Origin: Boothiomyces macroporosus
Lineage: Eukaryota; Chytridiomycota; Chytridiomycetes; Rhizophydiales; Terramycetaceae
DNA: 62,785 nt
NCBI GenBank assembly: GCA_027604185.1
Contig: JADGKB010000085.1
Location: 1 to 62,785 of the forward strand
Reading direction: 5' to 3'
The notes beneath the pieces were generated by a model that had not been told where the DNA came from, did not search any database, and saw only the letters and a program-made list of their open reading frames with translations. The translations under genes and the position numbers were made by a program. Of the stretch, positions 10,356 through 22,114 are shown piece by piece. Positions within the stretch are counted from its first letter, which is position 1. Each line of letters opens with the position of its first letter.

Positions 10356-11168
10356 TTAAAATAGATCAGTTATATTGTAATTAATAGTTGCCAAAGGTGG
10401 TGTATCATTCTTTTCTAATTCCGATTTGTTGATTCTACCTGCAAACACAATCCGCTTGAGCTGGTTGAATACCAAAATCTGTACAGCTGAATGAACACCA
10501 ATCAAGCTAGAGTTGATCACGAACCAGTTTAGTACTTCTCCGGCGAGGATATACTGAGAAAAGATGGAATAAATAATCAAGTTGGTCCAATCTATCAGGA
10601 TAAAAGGAGTACTATACAGAACCATCTTTTGCAGCTCTGCGTAAGCATGCCTTTGGTTCGATTTGTACGTTAGCCAAGTCAAGTACGCAATTTGGCCATT
10701 GTCATATATCAAAGCCACTATCGGCCAAGCAACATTACCAATTAGGTATAGTATGTCCAACACGTCATTGTCATAGAAATACACAATCACATTAGGCGTG
10801 TAACAGAGCAAAAAGAATACAACTGTGCCAACGGCTGCATAGCTGACATGTCGTTTGTTGAATTTGGAATTGATGATTCCAAATATTTCCAAGATATTTA
10901 AATCAATCAGCACGTAGCCCAGAATACTAATTGGGTTGCAAAAGCTAGTGAAATAGTCTGTATAATTCCCCACGCTATCAGTTTCATCAAATGCCAGGGT
11001 GATTGAGGCGACTATCCCCAGAATATTTACAACCTGAAACGGGATTATCCACAATACATTAAATTTCCCAAAGGATTTTCTGTGAATTACAATTTTAGCC
11101 ATTGATACTAGCACTAGAAACGCTGATGCTATTCCAAAACATATTGAAAATATGCGGAATGTATTCAT
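10356..11168 (-). CDS. Seven-helix membrane protein (GPCR-like), orphan
   Basis: The open frame reaches 11285 only through a TTG; the first ATG is at 11168 (MNTFRIFSICFGIASAFLVL), giving 270 residues that start directly in the first helix. Seven hydrophobic segments can be counted: IFSICFGIASAFLVLVSMAKI, VLWIIPFQVVNILGIVASIT, ISILGYVLIDLNILEIF, VGTVVFFLLCYTPNVIVYF, ILYLIGNVAWPIVALIY, MVLYSTPFILIDWTNLIIY and LNWFVINSSLIGVHSAVQIL. The tail is short and polar. Layout is like a small 7TM receptor but no family motif is certain; length and topology resemble the tandem pair at 21277-23532. Confidence 0.65.
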   Translation of the reverse strand: MNTFRIFSICFGIASAFLVLVSMAKIVIHRKSFGKFNVLWIIPFQVVNILGIVASITLAFDETDSVGNYTDYFTSFCNPISILGYVLIDLNILEIFGIINSKFNKRHVSYAAVGTVVFFLLCYTPNVIVYFYDNDVLDILYLIGNVAWPIVALIYDNGQIAYLTWLTYKSNQRHAYAELQKMVLYSTPFILIDWTNLIIYSIFSQYILAGEVLNWFVINSSLIGVHSAVQILVFNQLKRIVFAGRINKSELEKNDTPPLATINYNITDLF

Positions 11169-11703
11169 GGGAAAACATTTCGTGGATATAAGATTGAAAA
11201 GCTTTACTGCATGGGCTTTACTCTCAAAATGACAACCTTGGAGCTGCTTGACAGGCGTCAGGTGGACGGATATAGCAGTTGTCAATGAACTTAATGAGAC
11301 ATCTCTAAAAGGTTCATTGGTGGAAAATTACCGCCGGATATAGTTATTTAATCTGAACGTATCCTTGGGGACCAGGAAATAAGTATTGGAGCCCCGAAGT
11401 TGAAAGCTTTAACAAGTAGCAGGTGCCCACAGCTGTGAAACACCTTTGATTTTCGTCCGATAATTTCCAACAAATAAGGTATCTGATGGTACACGAGCTC
11501 ACTGCTAATATCGACGGTCATATTCCACTTTCCGTCTATTTTTTTGGGCGAGCAACTAATTAATTATTGTTGTTAACGGTAAAGAGAGCCTTTAGGCCGT
11601 TACTGTTGCCCCATTTTGCACACGATAACGGTTCACTCCATAGGCGCCACCAGAAATCTATAAAACGCGATGTGGTAACGATATACCAAAGAAAAATAGA
11701 AAG
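11169..11703. promoter_or_regulatory. Divergent promoter region with TATA box at 11659-11665
   Basis: It separates the minus-strand 7TM gene from the plus-strand esterase. TATAAAA at 11659-11665 lies 45 nt before the esterase ATG. No other feature was recognised. Confidence 0.5.
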
Positions 11704-13371
11704 ATGCTCTCTAATCTTTTACTACTTGCTACTGTAAATGCCATTGCTTTACCTGCCGCTGACCCTGAACCCAAACCAGTGCCTGGAACTGTCACCTCTG
11801 GAGCAATCACTGCTATCGTTGACGAATTGGAACAATTAGCAAAGAATATTTCTATCCCAAATAGCAAGAAATTATTTGGTGGTCTGTTTCCAAATATTGC
11901 TGATCTTGCAGTAAATTTTGTGCGTCACCAAGTTGTGCAATTGCCATACGGACAAATTCGAGGTACTGTTGAACCACAGTTTTCTTCATACTTGAACATC
12001 CCTTATGCCCAACCACCAGTTGGGGCCTTGCGTTTCAAACCTCCTCAACCACCGTTGAACTTTACTGGTATCTACAACGCAACATCCTATGGAAATGCAT
12101 GTGTTCAAGCCCAAACTGGTGCTACAAACTTGGTAACTTCAGAAGATTGCCTAAACTTGAACGTGTATGCTCCAACAGTCGGTGAAAAGCTTCCAGTTAT
12201 TGTATATATCTATGGAGGCTCTTTCAACTCTGGGTACAACTCTAACCCACTGTACAATGGAAAAACTATCCTCACACACTCAAACAATGTTGTGGTTGTT
12301 ACTGTAAATTATCGTGTTGGTGCGTTTGGATTTTTGGCTGGAAATTTGTTGGCTCAAGAAGGATCATTGAATGTCGGTTTATTAGACCAAAAGTTTGCAT
12401 TCGAATGGGTGAGAAAGAACATTGCCTTGTTTGGTGGTGATCCAACTAGAGTTACTGCTGTAGGACAATCTGCCGGCGCTATCTCTTTGGGTGCTCATTT
12501 ACTTGCTCAAGGTGGTACTCAAACGCTATTCGACCGTGCCGTATTGCTCTCTGGCGGCCCAGCTTGGTTGTACCAAACTCCAGCTTCGTTTGATGGTGTA
12601 TTCACAGCTTTTGCTAATGCTGTTGGATGCTCCAGTGGTGATATTTTGGGATGCTTGCGTAATGTACCTGCACAAACTCTTTTCACTGCTGGTCAAACAA
12701 TTAACTGGTTCCCAATTGCTGATGGCTCCTATGTAAACGAAGAAGCTCTAGTTACTCTTTTGGTAGACAAAAAAGTGAGCAAAGTTCCATTGTTGATGAA
12801 CGACGATTTGAACGAAGGCACACTCTTTTCTTTTGGACAGGTTACCAGTGCTCAACAAGTAATTCCATACGATATGATTTTCCTTCCATTCTTGACCGCT
12901 GCTCAACAACAAACTGTTTCAGCATTGTACAATGTTTCCACATATCCACTTGGACCTTACCAAGCAGCTGGTGATTTCTTTGGCGATTTGCTCTTCCAGT
13001 GCCCTGAAATCTTGCTTGCATCTGTCTACCAGAGTTTAGGGGTTGAAACCTATAGGTCTTCATTTACTCATCAACCATTGATTCCTCTCTATCCAAGCGC
13101 GGCACAATTAGGTGTTTATCATGGTGCTGAACTTCCATTTGTTTGGCAAAACACTGCATTGCTAGATTCAACCGAAATTCCATTATCCAACCAAGTATTG
13201 AATAGCATTTTGAATTTCGTAAATGGTCTACAACCAAACCCAAATTGGGCTACCTATGGAAGTGGTAATCGATACAACTTTGTTAACAATGCAATGGAGC
13301 CTGATAGTGAACGTCAACAAAAGTGCGGGTTCTTTGAACAAACTGTTACATCATTCTTGCAAGGACAATAA
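11704..13371 (+). CDS. Secreted type-B carboxylesterase/lipase
   Basis: The 555-residue intronless protein has a signal peptide (MLSNLLLLATVNAIA) and the alpha/beta-hydrolase carboxylesterase fold. It shows SEDCLNLNVYAP (type-B signature 2), the oxyanion-hole segment YIYGGSFNSG, and GQSAG with the nucleophile Ser256. The acidic residue is in NDDLNEGTLF (Glu371) and the histidine in VYHGAELPF (His473), so the catalytic triad is complete. It should hydrolyse extracellular esters or lipids. About 90 residues precede the catalytic core start (LPYGQIRG), somewhat more than usual. AATAAA overlaps the stop codon (ggacaataaac). Confidence 0.93.
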   Translation: MLSNLLLLATVNAIALPAADPEPKPVPGTVTSGAITAIVDELEQLAKNISIPNSKKLFGGLFPNIADLAVNFVRHQVVQLPYGQIRGTVEPQFSSYLNIPYAQPPVGALRFKPPQPPLNFTGIYNATSYGNACVQAQTGATNLVTSEDCLNLNVYAPTVGEKLPVIVYIYGGSFNSGYNSNPLYNGKTILTHSNNVVVVTVNYRVGAFGFLAGNLLAQEGSLNVGLLDQKFAFEWVRKNIALFGGDPTRVTAVGQSAGAISLGAHLLAQGGTQTLFDRAVLLSGGPAWLYQTPASFDGVFTAFANAVGCSSGDILGCLRNVPAQTLFTAGQTINWFPIADGSYVNEEALVTLLVDKKVSKVPLLMNDDLNEGTLFSFGQVTSAQQVIPYDMIFLPFLTAAQQQTVSALYNVSTYPLGPYQAAGDFFGDLLFQCPEILLASVYQSLGVETYRSSFTHQPLIPLYPSAAQLGVYHGAELPFVWQNTALLDSTEIPLSNQVLNSILNFVNGLQPNPNWATYGSGNRYNFVNNAMEPDSERQQKCGFFEQTVTSFLQGQ

Positions 13372-13396
13372 ACACACTGCATCTGAATATATTAAA

Positions 13397-13993
13397 TTAG
13401 AATATTTCATCAAAAGGACTTGTGTCATTGAAACAATCCTGCCAAACTGAGCGTACTGCTACCTCCGCTTCTTTCTGTGTCTTTCCACTTCCTTGCATTA
13501 CGCCCATAATCGCCCTTCTTCTTACACACTCTTGGAAGTGTTTAGCAATTCCAAAATATCCTCTTTTCAATTCCCGGTTAAACTTGCACTCCCCAGATAA
13601 TGCAACTGCCCGGATTTCTGAACATGCCAAATGCCTGATATTATTCCAGTTTACATCTGCTGTCGCGTGGTCATACAAGTGCACCAGTTCGTGTGAAAGT
13701 GTATCTTCTAATTGAGATTTCTCTAGAATTTGGTTTTGACACAGTACTATTCCGTATTTAGGAGCGAATCCGCCAGACCGGGTTTCATCGCATGGTAAAC
13801 ACTTTATATTATCCACATTGAATGTAGTCCCAAGTAAGGCGATTTCTGAAAGTAGGAATTTCACTATTGGCGAAGTATGAATTAATTTGGTTTTGATTTT
13901 TTCACATTTCAATGCTTGCTTTTCAAATTCCTCTGCTGCTGAACTGAATTCTGTGAATGCCTTTAGCTCCTTTTCCGACAATTTTGATGTCAT
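13397..13993 (-). CDS. ATP23: Mitochondrial inner membrane metalloprotease ATP23
   Basis: The first ATG is at 13993 (the frame runs on to 14020 only via TTG), giving 198 residues. LSHELVHLYDH carries the HExxH zinc site with a further His four residues on, as in peptidase family M76. CLPC upstream and the conserved tail (KHFQECVRRRAIMGV) are typical of ATP23, which matures ATP synthase subunit 6 and helps assemble Fo in the intermembrane space. It converges tail-to-tail on the esterase with 25 bp between the stops. Confidence 0.92.
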   Translation of the reverse strand: MTSKLSEKELKAFTEFSSAAEEFEKQALKCEKIKTKLIHTSPIVKFLLSEIALLGTTFNVDNIKCLPCDETRSGGFAPKYGIVLCQNQILEKSQLEDTLSHELVHLYDHATADVNWNNIRHLACSEIRAVALSGECKFNRELKRGYFGIAKHFQECVRRRAIMGVMQGSGKTQKEAEVAVRSVWQDCFNDTSPFDEIF

Positions 13994-14163
13994 TTCAAGA
14001 AGTAAAATTTTTACTTTCAAGAGGATTGAAAATAACAGGATTTCATTTGGTTATTGGAAATTCAAATCCGAATAACTTTATTATTGTTCCATTAAAAGTT
14101 TAATTTACTGCGGAAACCTTAAATCAGAATATCTCCTACAGAATGGAATTGAAACGAGATTTA

Positions 14164-14961
14164 TTAGAGGTTTCTAATGATTCCTCCGTCTGCTAACCAT
14201 GACCGACCATTTACAGCGGAAGCGATTGGAGACACCATAAACACTGCGATATCGGCAATTTCTTTTGGAGTTTCAAACCTTTGAATCAAGCTAGAAGGTT
14301 CATGAGTTGCGAAATAGTCCTTGATTGCCGCATCAACACTCTTTCCTGATTGCTTTGCAATTCCTCTAATGTACTCTTCTACTCCATCTGTCCATGTTGG
14401 GCCAGGCAAGATTGAATTTACTCGCACATTAGTTCCTTTCGTAGTTTCTGCCAAGCCTCTTGCTACAGCTAATTGTGCGGCCTTGGTCATTGAATAGTGC
14501 ACCATGAATCCTTTAGAAGCGTAGGCTGCTTCACTGCTAACAAAAAGAATTGTCCCTTCGTTCCTTTCTAAAAATTGTTTGATGAATGGCTTAGATAGCG
14601 AAACGCCAGACATTACGTTAGTATTAAACATTTGGAGCCATTCTTCTGGTGATATATCTTGGAAAGGCTTGCTTTCAAAGATTCCAGTATTGTTTACCAA
14701 CGCGTATAGTGGACCAATTGCTTGTACTTTTTGGACTAGAGATTCAACTCCTTGCAGGGTAGAAATATCTGCAGCAATACCATGGATATTACCGCTACTA
14801 CCTGCTTTTAACTCCTCAACGACTTGATCTACTTTTGATTGTGAGCGTCCGTTAATAATTACATTCGCATTCTCGGCCAAAAGCGTTTTTGCAATTTCTT
14901 TGCCAATTCCAGCTGTAGAGCCAGTAACTAGAACCAACTTTCCATCCAATTTCAAGTGCAT
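14164..14961 (-). CDS. Short-chain dehydrogenase/reductase
   Basis: A 265-residue classical SDR. VTGSTAGIG (12-20) is the nucleotide-binding TGxxxGxG motif, LVNNTG (88-93) corresponds to NNAG with Ala to Thr, and YSMTK supplies Tyr156 and Lys160 with Ser142/143 upstream. It ends in GGIIRNL after WLADGG. It would oxidise or reduce an alcohol/ketone with NAD(P); the substrate is unknown. There are no introns. The lack of introns and the overall sequence would fit a bacterial-type SDR, but transfer cannot be shown here. Confidence 0.88.
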   Translation of the reverse strand: MHLKLDGKLVLVTGSTAGIGKEIAKTLLAENANVIINGRSQSKVDQVVEELKAGSSGNIHGIAADISTLQGVESLVQKVQAIGPLYALVNNTGIFESKPFQDISPEEWLQMFNTNVMSGVSLSKPFIKQFLERNEGTILFVSSEAAYASKGFMVHYSMTKAAQLAVARGLAETTKGTNVRVNSILPGPTWTDGVEEYIRGIAKQSGKSVDAAIKDYFATHEPSSLIQRFETPKEIADIAVFMVSPIASAVNGRSWLADGGIIRNL

Positions 14962-15423
14962 TTTAGATCTAATGTTAGTTGCTCATTTATACCGTTTGGT
15001 TTTCTTTCTCGAAAATTCTGATATTGAGTCTAATTGATTCATGCGCCACGAGTATACAACTTGGGTAACCAAACAAACTAAATGGATAGTGGTTTTACAT
15101 GAATTGGATATGAAATCTTACGGATAGTTATATTCTTGCGGTCCGATAACTAATCAATATGCACGTTCTAATTGCTAGCTGGTAAGGTTTAAATTGAAGC
15201 AGGGATATCGTTAACTACACAGTCATTTGAGATAAGCAGGCCCAGTCGAATGGCCTAATTTAGGGTGACGTCATTTCTGCAGATAAAGAATTTAAACTTC
15301 TTCCAAGGTAAGAGCAGCTAAATCAACAGCCTGGTATTCGCAAACATCTTCCTGGCTTGATGAGCTCATTAGGCAGCCAGCCTGAGCCAAATTTCTTTGA
15401 AAAACAAAAAAAAATAAATTCGA
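14962..15423. promoter_or_regulatory. Divergent promoter region between the SDR and WDR3
   Basis: This 460-bp stretch holds the promoters of two divergent genes. An A-rich tract lies just before the WDR3 start. No gene or repeat is seen. Confidence 0.4.
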
Positions 15424-18237
15424 ATGGTCAAAGTTTATCAGAGATATAAGCTACAAAAATCATTTGGAGTAATTGCAAGTTCTTCTTCAAACGCCGTATT
15501 TAATCATGACGGAACTTCTTGCTACGCACCATCCTTGGAAAGCGTTACATTGTGGAATTTAAAGCAAGGAACAGTTATTAAACAACTGCAGGATGGTAAT
15601 TCGCAAACGACTTGCATTGCGAGGTACAAGGACCTACTAGCGGTTGGGTAGATTTTATCTAATGTAGTTTTGCGGATGGTTCCATTCGAATTTGGGATAA
15701 TGGGGTAGTTACAGTATTTAATGGACATCGTGCGCCGGTAACATGCTTGGCTTTTGATTCTAAAGGTGCACGGTTAGCATCTGGGTCTGCAGATACAGAT
15801 GTCATTTTGTGGGACGTGGTTGCTGAAATTGGGTTGAACAGATTTAAAGGACACAAAGACCAGGTGACATGTCTGGCATTTATTGAAGGTACTTTATGTC
15901 TAAAAAGACCAAATTCCTAATTCTACAAATAATTTAAATCACTTGATTTCTGGATCAAAAGACACTCTTGTAAAAGTTTGGGATATTACTGCAGAGTGCT
16001 GTGTGGAAAATATTGTATCTCATAGAGGAGAAGTCTGGGCCTTGGCTGTGCAAGGATCCATGCTTCTCACTGGGGCTGGGGATGGCCAGTTAAGACTATG
16101 GGAAATCAACTTTGAAAACCTCGCAAAGAAGCTTATTGATAATGCCCAACAAGAATCTGCTGAAATTGAAAAATCAATAGAGCTTGTCGGAAATATTGAA
16201 AAGCAAAGTAAAGAAAGAGTAATGTCCATTAAATTCCACTCTGATGAATTCTTTGGAGTACAAGGAAACGATAAATTAATAGAAATCTTCAAGATTAGAA
16301 ATGAACAAGAGTTGAAAAAGCGGCTAGCTAGAAAGAAGAAGAGAGCAAAGGATGATATGGAGGTAGAATTGGAGCTGTCTGACAAAATTTCCGTTTTCAA
16401 CACGATAAAGACTTTTTCCAAAATCAGATCTTTTGATTTGGCAAAAGGGGCAAACAAAAACCAACTAAGAGTATTGGCGCATCATTCCAGTAATATTTTG
16501 GAGCTTTACCAGTTGGACCTGGACGAAAAAGAACCAGCAAAGCTAATTTCGTCAATAGATCTGCCAGGACATAGAACTGATATCCGCACTCTATGTCTGT
16601 CTGAGGATGATGAGTTGCTGGCATCTGGCAGCAGTGATATGATCAAAGTATGGTCTACGAAAAACGGGAACTGTATTCAAACACTCGAATCTGGCTACGC
16701 ATTATGCAGTGCATTTTTACCTGGTGGAAAACACTTGATTGTTGGAACAAAGCAAGGTGAACTGCTCCTATATGAGTTGTCGTCATCATCATTAATTGAA
16801 ACCATCCAAGGTAAATATATACTAAATTAGCTCATGACGGACCTATTTGGGGAATGCAGATACTTCCAGACAAACAAGGAATGGTTACAGGAAGTCAAGA
16901 CAAAACTGTAAAGTTTTTCAAGTTTGGATTGATTGAAGACGAAAATTACTCTAAAATTGCAAAAAGAGCGACTGCGGTGCATTACAGAACCTTAAAACTT
17001 ACAGATGATGTACTAAGTGTCCGCGTTTCTCCTGATGGCAAGTTATTGGCAGTTGCCTTGCTGGATTTAACTGTAAAAGTGTTCTACATTGATTCCCTAA
17101 AGTTCTTTTTATCTCTTTACGGACATAAATTGCCAGTCAATTCTATGGATATTTCCAGTGATTCTCGTATTATTATCACAGCGTCTTCTGACAAGACTGT
17201 AAAAATCTGGGGTTTGGACTTTGGTGATTGTCACAAAAGCATTCTTGCACACCAGGATAGTGTAATGCAATGTCAATTCGTATGGGGAACGTACTACTTC
17301 TTTACAGCCTCCAAGGATAAAACAATTAAATACTGGGATGCGGAAAAGGTATTTTTACTTTAATCTAGTTTGACGAAATTAGCAAGCTTGAAGGGCACTT
17401 TGGAGATATTTGGGCACTAGCAGTTGGAAAATACGGTAATTTCGTTGCCTCAGCCTCCCATGATAAATCAATCCGAATTTGGGAGAAAACAGATGATCAA
17501 TTTGTACTTGAAGAAGAACGAGAAGCTAGGCTTGAGCAACTTTACAATGATTTGGATGTCCAGGATGAAAAATACACCCAAGAAATCGGTTCTGGGGTTG
17601 AAGGCTATGAAGAAAAGGAAAGCAAACAACTGGAACCAGCGACTAAATCTACAATGGAAAGTTTAAAGTCTGGTGAATTGCTCTCCGAAGCACTTGTTAT
17701 ATGGCAAAAAGAAAACGAAGACTTTGAAAAATATCAACAGGTTACTTTATATTAACAAAGATGGTAAAGTCAAATCCAGACGCCGCTAAACCTGCAAGAC
17801 ATCCAATTGTCATTTCAAGTGGGCTAAAAGACAAATCACCAGAAGAATACATTCTACATGTCGTGAATTCAATCAGACCTTCTCACCTGAACGACGCCCT
17901 ATTAACTCTTCCGTTCCACCAAGTCATTACGTTACTAGAATGTCTAGCGAAGCTAATCGAAAAGCAACTAGACCCAATGCAGACGCAAAAGATTCTAATA
18001 TTCTTATTGAAGCAGCACCATAATGAAATTACTAGCACCAGATCGTTGAAGCCTGTTGTTGAACGTATCCAAACATTATCGAGAAAACAGTTAAAGAACG
18101 AACGGGATGTTATTGGGTACAACGTGTATTCGTTGGGTATCTTGCTGAGAGAAAAGAAACAAGGAAAAGAGAGTTACTTTGGAGAGCCGGTAGCTGAAGA
18201 ACGTGGCGAGAAACGCAAACGTATCGTAGTAAAATAA
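15424..18237 (+). CDS. WDR3: WDR3/Utp12, SSU processome WD40 protein (6 exons)
   Basis: Six exons joined over introns at 15648-15667 (20 nt), 15889-15907 (19), 16811-16830 (20), 17349-17368 (20) and 17741-17760 (20) give 904 residues, the usual length of WDR3/Utp12. Two WD40 propellers are visible (for example SGSKDTLVKVWDI, ASGSSDMIKVW, TASSDKTVKIWG, ASASHDKSIRIW), with a charged insert around RKKKRAKDD. The C-terminal Utp12 domain includes IRPSHLNDALLTLPF. The protein is part of the nucleolar UTP-B complex for 18S pre-rRNA processing. Every junction restores a conserved segment, such as VG-FADGSIRIW over the first intron, which makes the intron calls firm. The stop overlaps AATAAA. Confidence 0.95.
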
Positions 18238-18510
18238 ACCTCCAGAAAACATTTTTATTGACTTTCAAATTGATATAAACTTGATACACCTGTAATTTGT
18301 ACCAAATCGTTTACAAGGCTGATTAGCTCTGGATTGCTGGTTAAAGAGGTTGGGAGAGGCGGATTACTTACAGGATGATGCTAGGGTTAACCAAATGTAC
18401 TTTAGACTCTTTGAAAGCTTGGTGAGCTTTCAATAGGGCTGAACATAAAACAAATCTAACAATGAATTGTCTAAGGAAATCATCAGTAATAAATCTCTTG
18501 TAAGATTTGT

Positions 18511-20169
18511 CTAAGTTAGTAATTTCTTGCCTAGAGTCTGATCTTGTTCAATCAAGTCAGAAATAAATTGTTCAATTTGCTCAATCTTTGTAATACTAGT
18601 TTCCCAAACCTCCTTTTGGATTTGGGTTAAATCACTAATAAAAGCAAATGCTTTTACGGGACAGTGCAGGAATAGAGAAAACAAGCTCCCGATTTGAGTA
18701 GTGTCTATATGAGAGGGTATATACCTTTAATTGAAGTTGGGTATTCAACTGGGGACATTAAACAAACAAATGGTTGGTTGAACACCTTGTTAAACTCTTT
18801 AAACGCGGTACTGTTGTTTGAGTCCACAATCAAAAACATTGGTTTTCGAGTAAATGGTATTAAATCTTGTGGGTGGAACGTATGAATCAAAGCACTTTGG
18901 TCAGCATCAATCTTTTCAGGGGCTTTTCTGGTGTAATTAACCGCTGTAGCAATTCCTCCGACATATTCTGTATTAGTTAAATGTACCATTAGGACTTCCT
19001 TCCTTTACTTGTCTCTTTGAACCATCTGCACTAATATAGATTAATAGACAGTTGTTTTCTGTGATATCCTTGAAACAAGTGGCCACGTACAGAGCAAGTT
19101 GAGCAAACGTTGGTCGATAAAGCAAGTGTTTACGTGGATTTGATCTTTTTGATTTTGCATCCTCTTCAGGTTCTTTTTCAATAGAAGTCATTCCAACCCC
19201 AGATGTGGTTTGATCTGCAGGTGGAGCCTGTTGAGGAACTGGCTTGGTGAAACCTCCTGATAACGAAGGCTCTCTTTCTAGAGACTGAAGCATACGATAC
19301 ATGTCCAAAGTCAATTCAGAAAATTTAATCTTGAATTAGGTAATATTACTTGGTTTTGATAGTTTCCAACTAGAATAGCTTCCTGCAACTTTAATCTTTG
19401 GGTATTGTCATTTTTGGCGTATTCATACTTTAATCTTCCAATGCAAGTTAACGGGTTTCCTTCCATATCTACTGGAGCAAGCTTCTTTTCAGCTTCCAAA
19501 AATGTAGAAATTTCAGACAATACGACATTCCATTCTGCATAATCGCTCGGTTTAAATTGTGCATTATAATCTTCCACATACTGCGCTAGTTGTTCCATCA
19601 GCTTTTTGATCATTGCGCTCTTGTTCAATAGCAAACAAACAACAATGAATCTGGCATAGTAACGCAATTTCTTTACCATCAGCGCAGGGCTAGGTTAATG
19701 AATGCTCACTTTTTGGTTTCAAGAACGTCTTTGAAATAGTTTCGGTCTCTTATTGCTTCGTAAAAAACGTAACTTTCATTCAAGTAATTTGTTTCGCTGG
19801 TGCGAAGGTAGTAGTGATAATATAACTGGCCGATTTTCGAAGCCAACTCTCCAATTTCCCATCTTTTCAAATCATAGTATTCCTTGTTTTCCAGTACTTG
19901 TCTACATTAACTTTAGGGACCTGTTGTGCTGCTGAAACTTCCATAAGCGAGTATACACTTCAAATGTACGTTGAAAATGCGGTTGCCAGTTTCTTCCAGT
20001 GGGAGATAATTCCCTCAGCCCTACAAAAAGCTGGTGACTCTTTTCACTTAGATAGCGAAATTCTAGGTTATGCTGGTGCTGTACCTTCAACGATTTTCGC
20101 CGGAGTGTTGGCTTGATGTACTGTTTCTGGGTGTTCGTTTCTAGCTGGTCCTGAAACGGTGTCGTCCAT
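18511..20169 (-). CDS. SCAI: SCAI-like protein, copy B (7 exons, 6 tiny introns)
   Basis: Introns at 20063-20084 (22 nt), 19902-19920 (19), 19690-19709 (20), 19330-19349 (20), 18968-18986 (19) and 18705-18724 (20) join into a 512-residue frame from MDDTVSGPAR. It aligns throughout with copy A: FRYLSEKSHQLFVGLREL, KRWEIGELASKIGQLYYHYYLR, KKLRYYARFIVVCLLLNK, RKPMFLIVDSNNS and GSLFSLFLHCPVKAF. Three introns are at the same places as in copy A and three are found only here. It has an extra linker rich in charged residues after the DMYRMLQSLE segment. The duplicates are 12 kb apart in the same orientation. SCAI function in this lineage is unknown. Confidence 0.9.
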
Positions 20170-21276
20170 CTCAAAAAGATTGTTTTGCGCGGAGAAAGAA
20201 ATTCTGCCTTAGCCTTAAATTAAAGCCATTGCATGTCGAATATGCCAACCAATCATTTATTCTCACGAAATTAATTCGAAATTTTCTATTATTGATGACC
20301 AGGGTTTTTACGGCATATCAGCCTCCTAGGGTTATGATATTCGATTTCCTAGGTTTCCTTGACCAGAGGCATTAAATATTCATTCTTGTTGGATTTCTTT
20401 TACCGTACAAACAAGTGATTTACGAAACTGAATCTCCGAATCAATCTGTGGTGCTAATTATTTGATTAAGCTCTTTCTCATTTTTGAAAACTGAATAAGC
20501 TGGAATCCTACTAAAAGAAATGTGTCGGAATCCTACTGATGTCATCAGTCATTTCAGAACGAGCGCGAGTGACCATTTCAACTATTAAATTCGATTATAC
20601 AATTTCAAGACCGATTTACAAGATGTCTGTGCCATTCAAGAGATAATCTTCAACTTAATGCTAATCTAAAGACATTTATATTTGTATAGAGTGGTTTCAT
20701 GGACGGCTGTTACTTGATTGAAGTGCCATTATTAAATAACCTGCCAATTCAGTTTAGTATTTAGAAAATATTGACAAGACAGATTTCTTTAAGGCTTTAA
20801 TTGTCCAATTACAAGTGAAATTGCAAAAGTGTGATACCCACGTATAACTGTTATTCGCACTCTAATAAATCATATTTGTCCTATATTCTTTAGGCAATTA
20901 CCAAACTATATCCGCCAGGTTCCGTCTTACACCAAAAGTTAGATTGACGACTTTTTATTCAATAATTGTGGGTAGCCCAATGTCCAGGATTCTCTGCTTC
21001 AATCTAAGAGTAGACGCGTAGATGAAAGAAATGAAATGATCCACCAACGCGATTGTCCATTAAGAAACACGTCACCCAGTTAGCCTTTCAAATTAATTAT
21101 ACTCTGGAGGCAATAGGATAATCAGAGTACTTTTAATTAATGCAAGCTAAGTTTGTTGATTTACTTTCTAATCTATGCAAAGGTATCACAGATGAACGTA
21201 ATTAAACACACCAACTATACTTTGAAACGTCACCCAGTAAAAACTATATAAACACAAAACAGCAAACCTCAAGCAA
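20170..21276. other. 1.1-kb intergenic region
   Basis: AT-rich sequence between divergent genes. It contains the promoter of SCAI copy B and, at 21245-21252, the TATATAAA of the first tandem 7TM gene (32 nt before its ATG). I see no coding potential or repeat. Confidence 0.45.
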
Positions 21277-22114
21277 ATGCTTAACCGTTCTTATTTTGTC
21301 TTGTTCTGCGGTGGATTCTCATTATCTTTGGTTTTAAAACAATTGGCACTGGTACTCTCGATTCCTTCGCAGCGAAGATTTGGCTACCTGTTGCTTGTTT
21401 GGTCTGGATACATTATCATTCAATTAGTGTATACTTGGAGTACATTGCAAGGAAATACTTTATCTGGAATTACTTTGGCAGTCTCTACCTCTACTTTGTT
21501 TTACAGTGCTTGTGTTACCTGGTTGTTGTACATCTCGATGCAGCGGTAGCAAAAACTAACCTAGATACTTGGCAATCAATCATGAGGCAAAGTACAAATT
21601 GGTTATCCGTCGTGGAACAATAGCCCTAATGTTAACTATTTTTGTCATTCGGTTTGTTCGAACAATTTTGATTTACATTCAAAACTCTGGTTCTGCTGTC
21701 TTTCCTGCTGCGGCTACTATGCAAGTGATCACAATCTTTCCTATATTTATTTTGAGAATGCTATTTGATATGGCCTCATTGTTAAAGTTATTCCAGCACT
21801 TTAATAGTCTCACTCAGCAAAATAGCGCCAAACTAATTGCATTCTACCAATTGCGCTATTATCTTGTAGTAGAATTGATTCTGACATTGTTTTCTATTGT
21901 AGTTGCTGTACTCGAATCTCTCAACTATTCTGGTAATAATGTAGCGGATATGGATTGGATCATGATTTCATGGGCGATTAGTGCTTTGTTGGAACAATCT
22001 CAAATCCTATCTAAATTGTTTGCTGAAGGTAGCAGTGTGAGTGGCAATAAAGTCACTTCTACGCCAAAGAGAGCTATTGAAAAGACTGGAAATACAAGTG
22101 CCTCGGATTTATAA
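21277..22114 (+). CDS. Seven-helix membrane protein, tandem copy 1 (2 exons)
   Basis: A 19-nt intron at 21546-21564 (gtagcaaaaactaacctag) joins two exons into 272 residues; without it the frame stops just after YISMQR. There are seven hydrophobic segments, including VLFCGGFSLSLVLKQLALVL, GYLLLVWSGYIIIQLVYTW, STSTLFYSACVTWLLYISMQ, LMLTIFVIRFVRTILIYI and ELILTLFSIVVAVLES, and a short cytosolic Ser/Thr tail. The N-terminus enters the membrane at once, with no ectodomain. The topology is GPCR-like but I recognise no named family. The next gene is a close duplicate with the same intron. Confidence 0.8.

Noticed and set aside
14164..14961. SDR as a clear bacterial horizontal transfer
   Set aside because: Lack of introns and a bacterial feel are not evidence; several native genes here are intronless, so a phylogeny is required.
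19902..20174. 90-codon minus-strand frame starting MRWTTPFQDQ
   Set aside because: It is SCAI copy B exon 2 read through the upstream 22-nt intron in the wrong frame; the MDDTVSGP start with splicing matches copy A.
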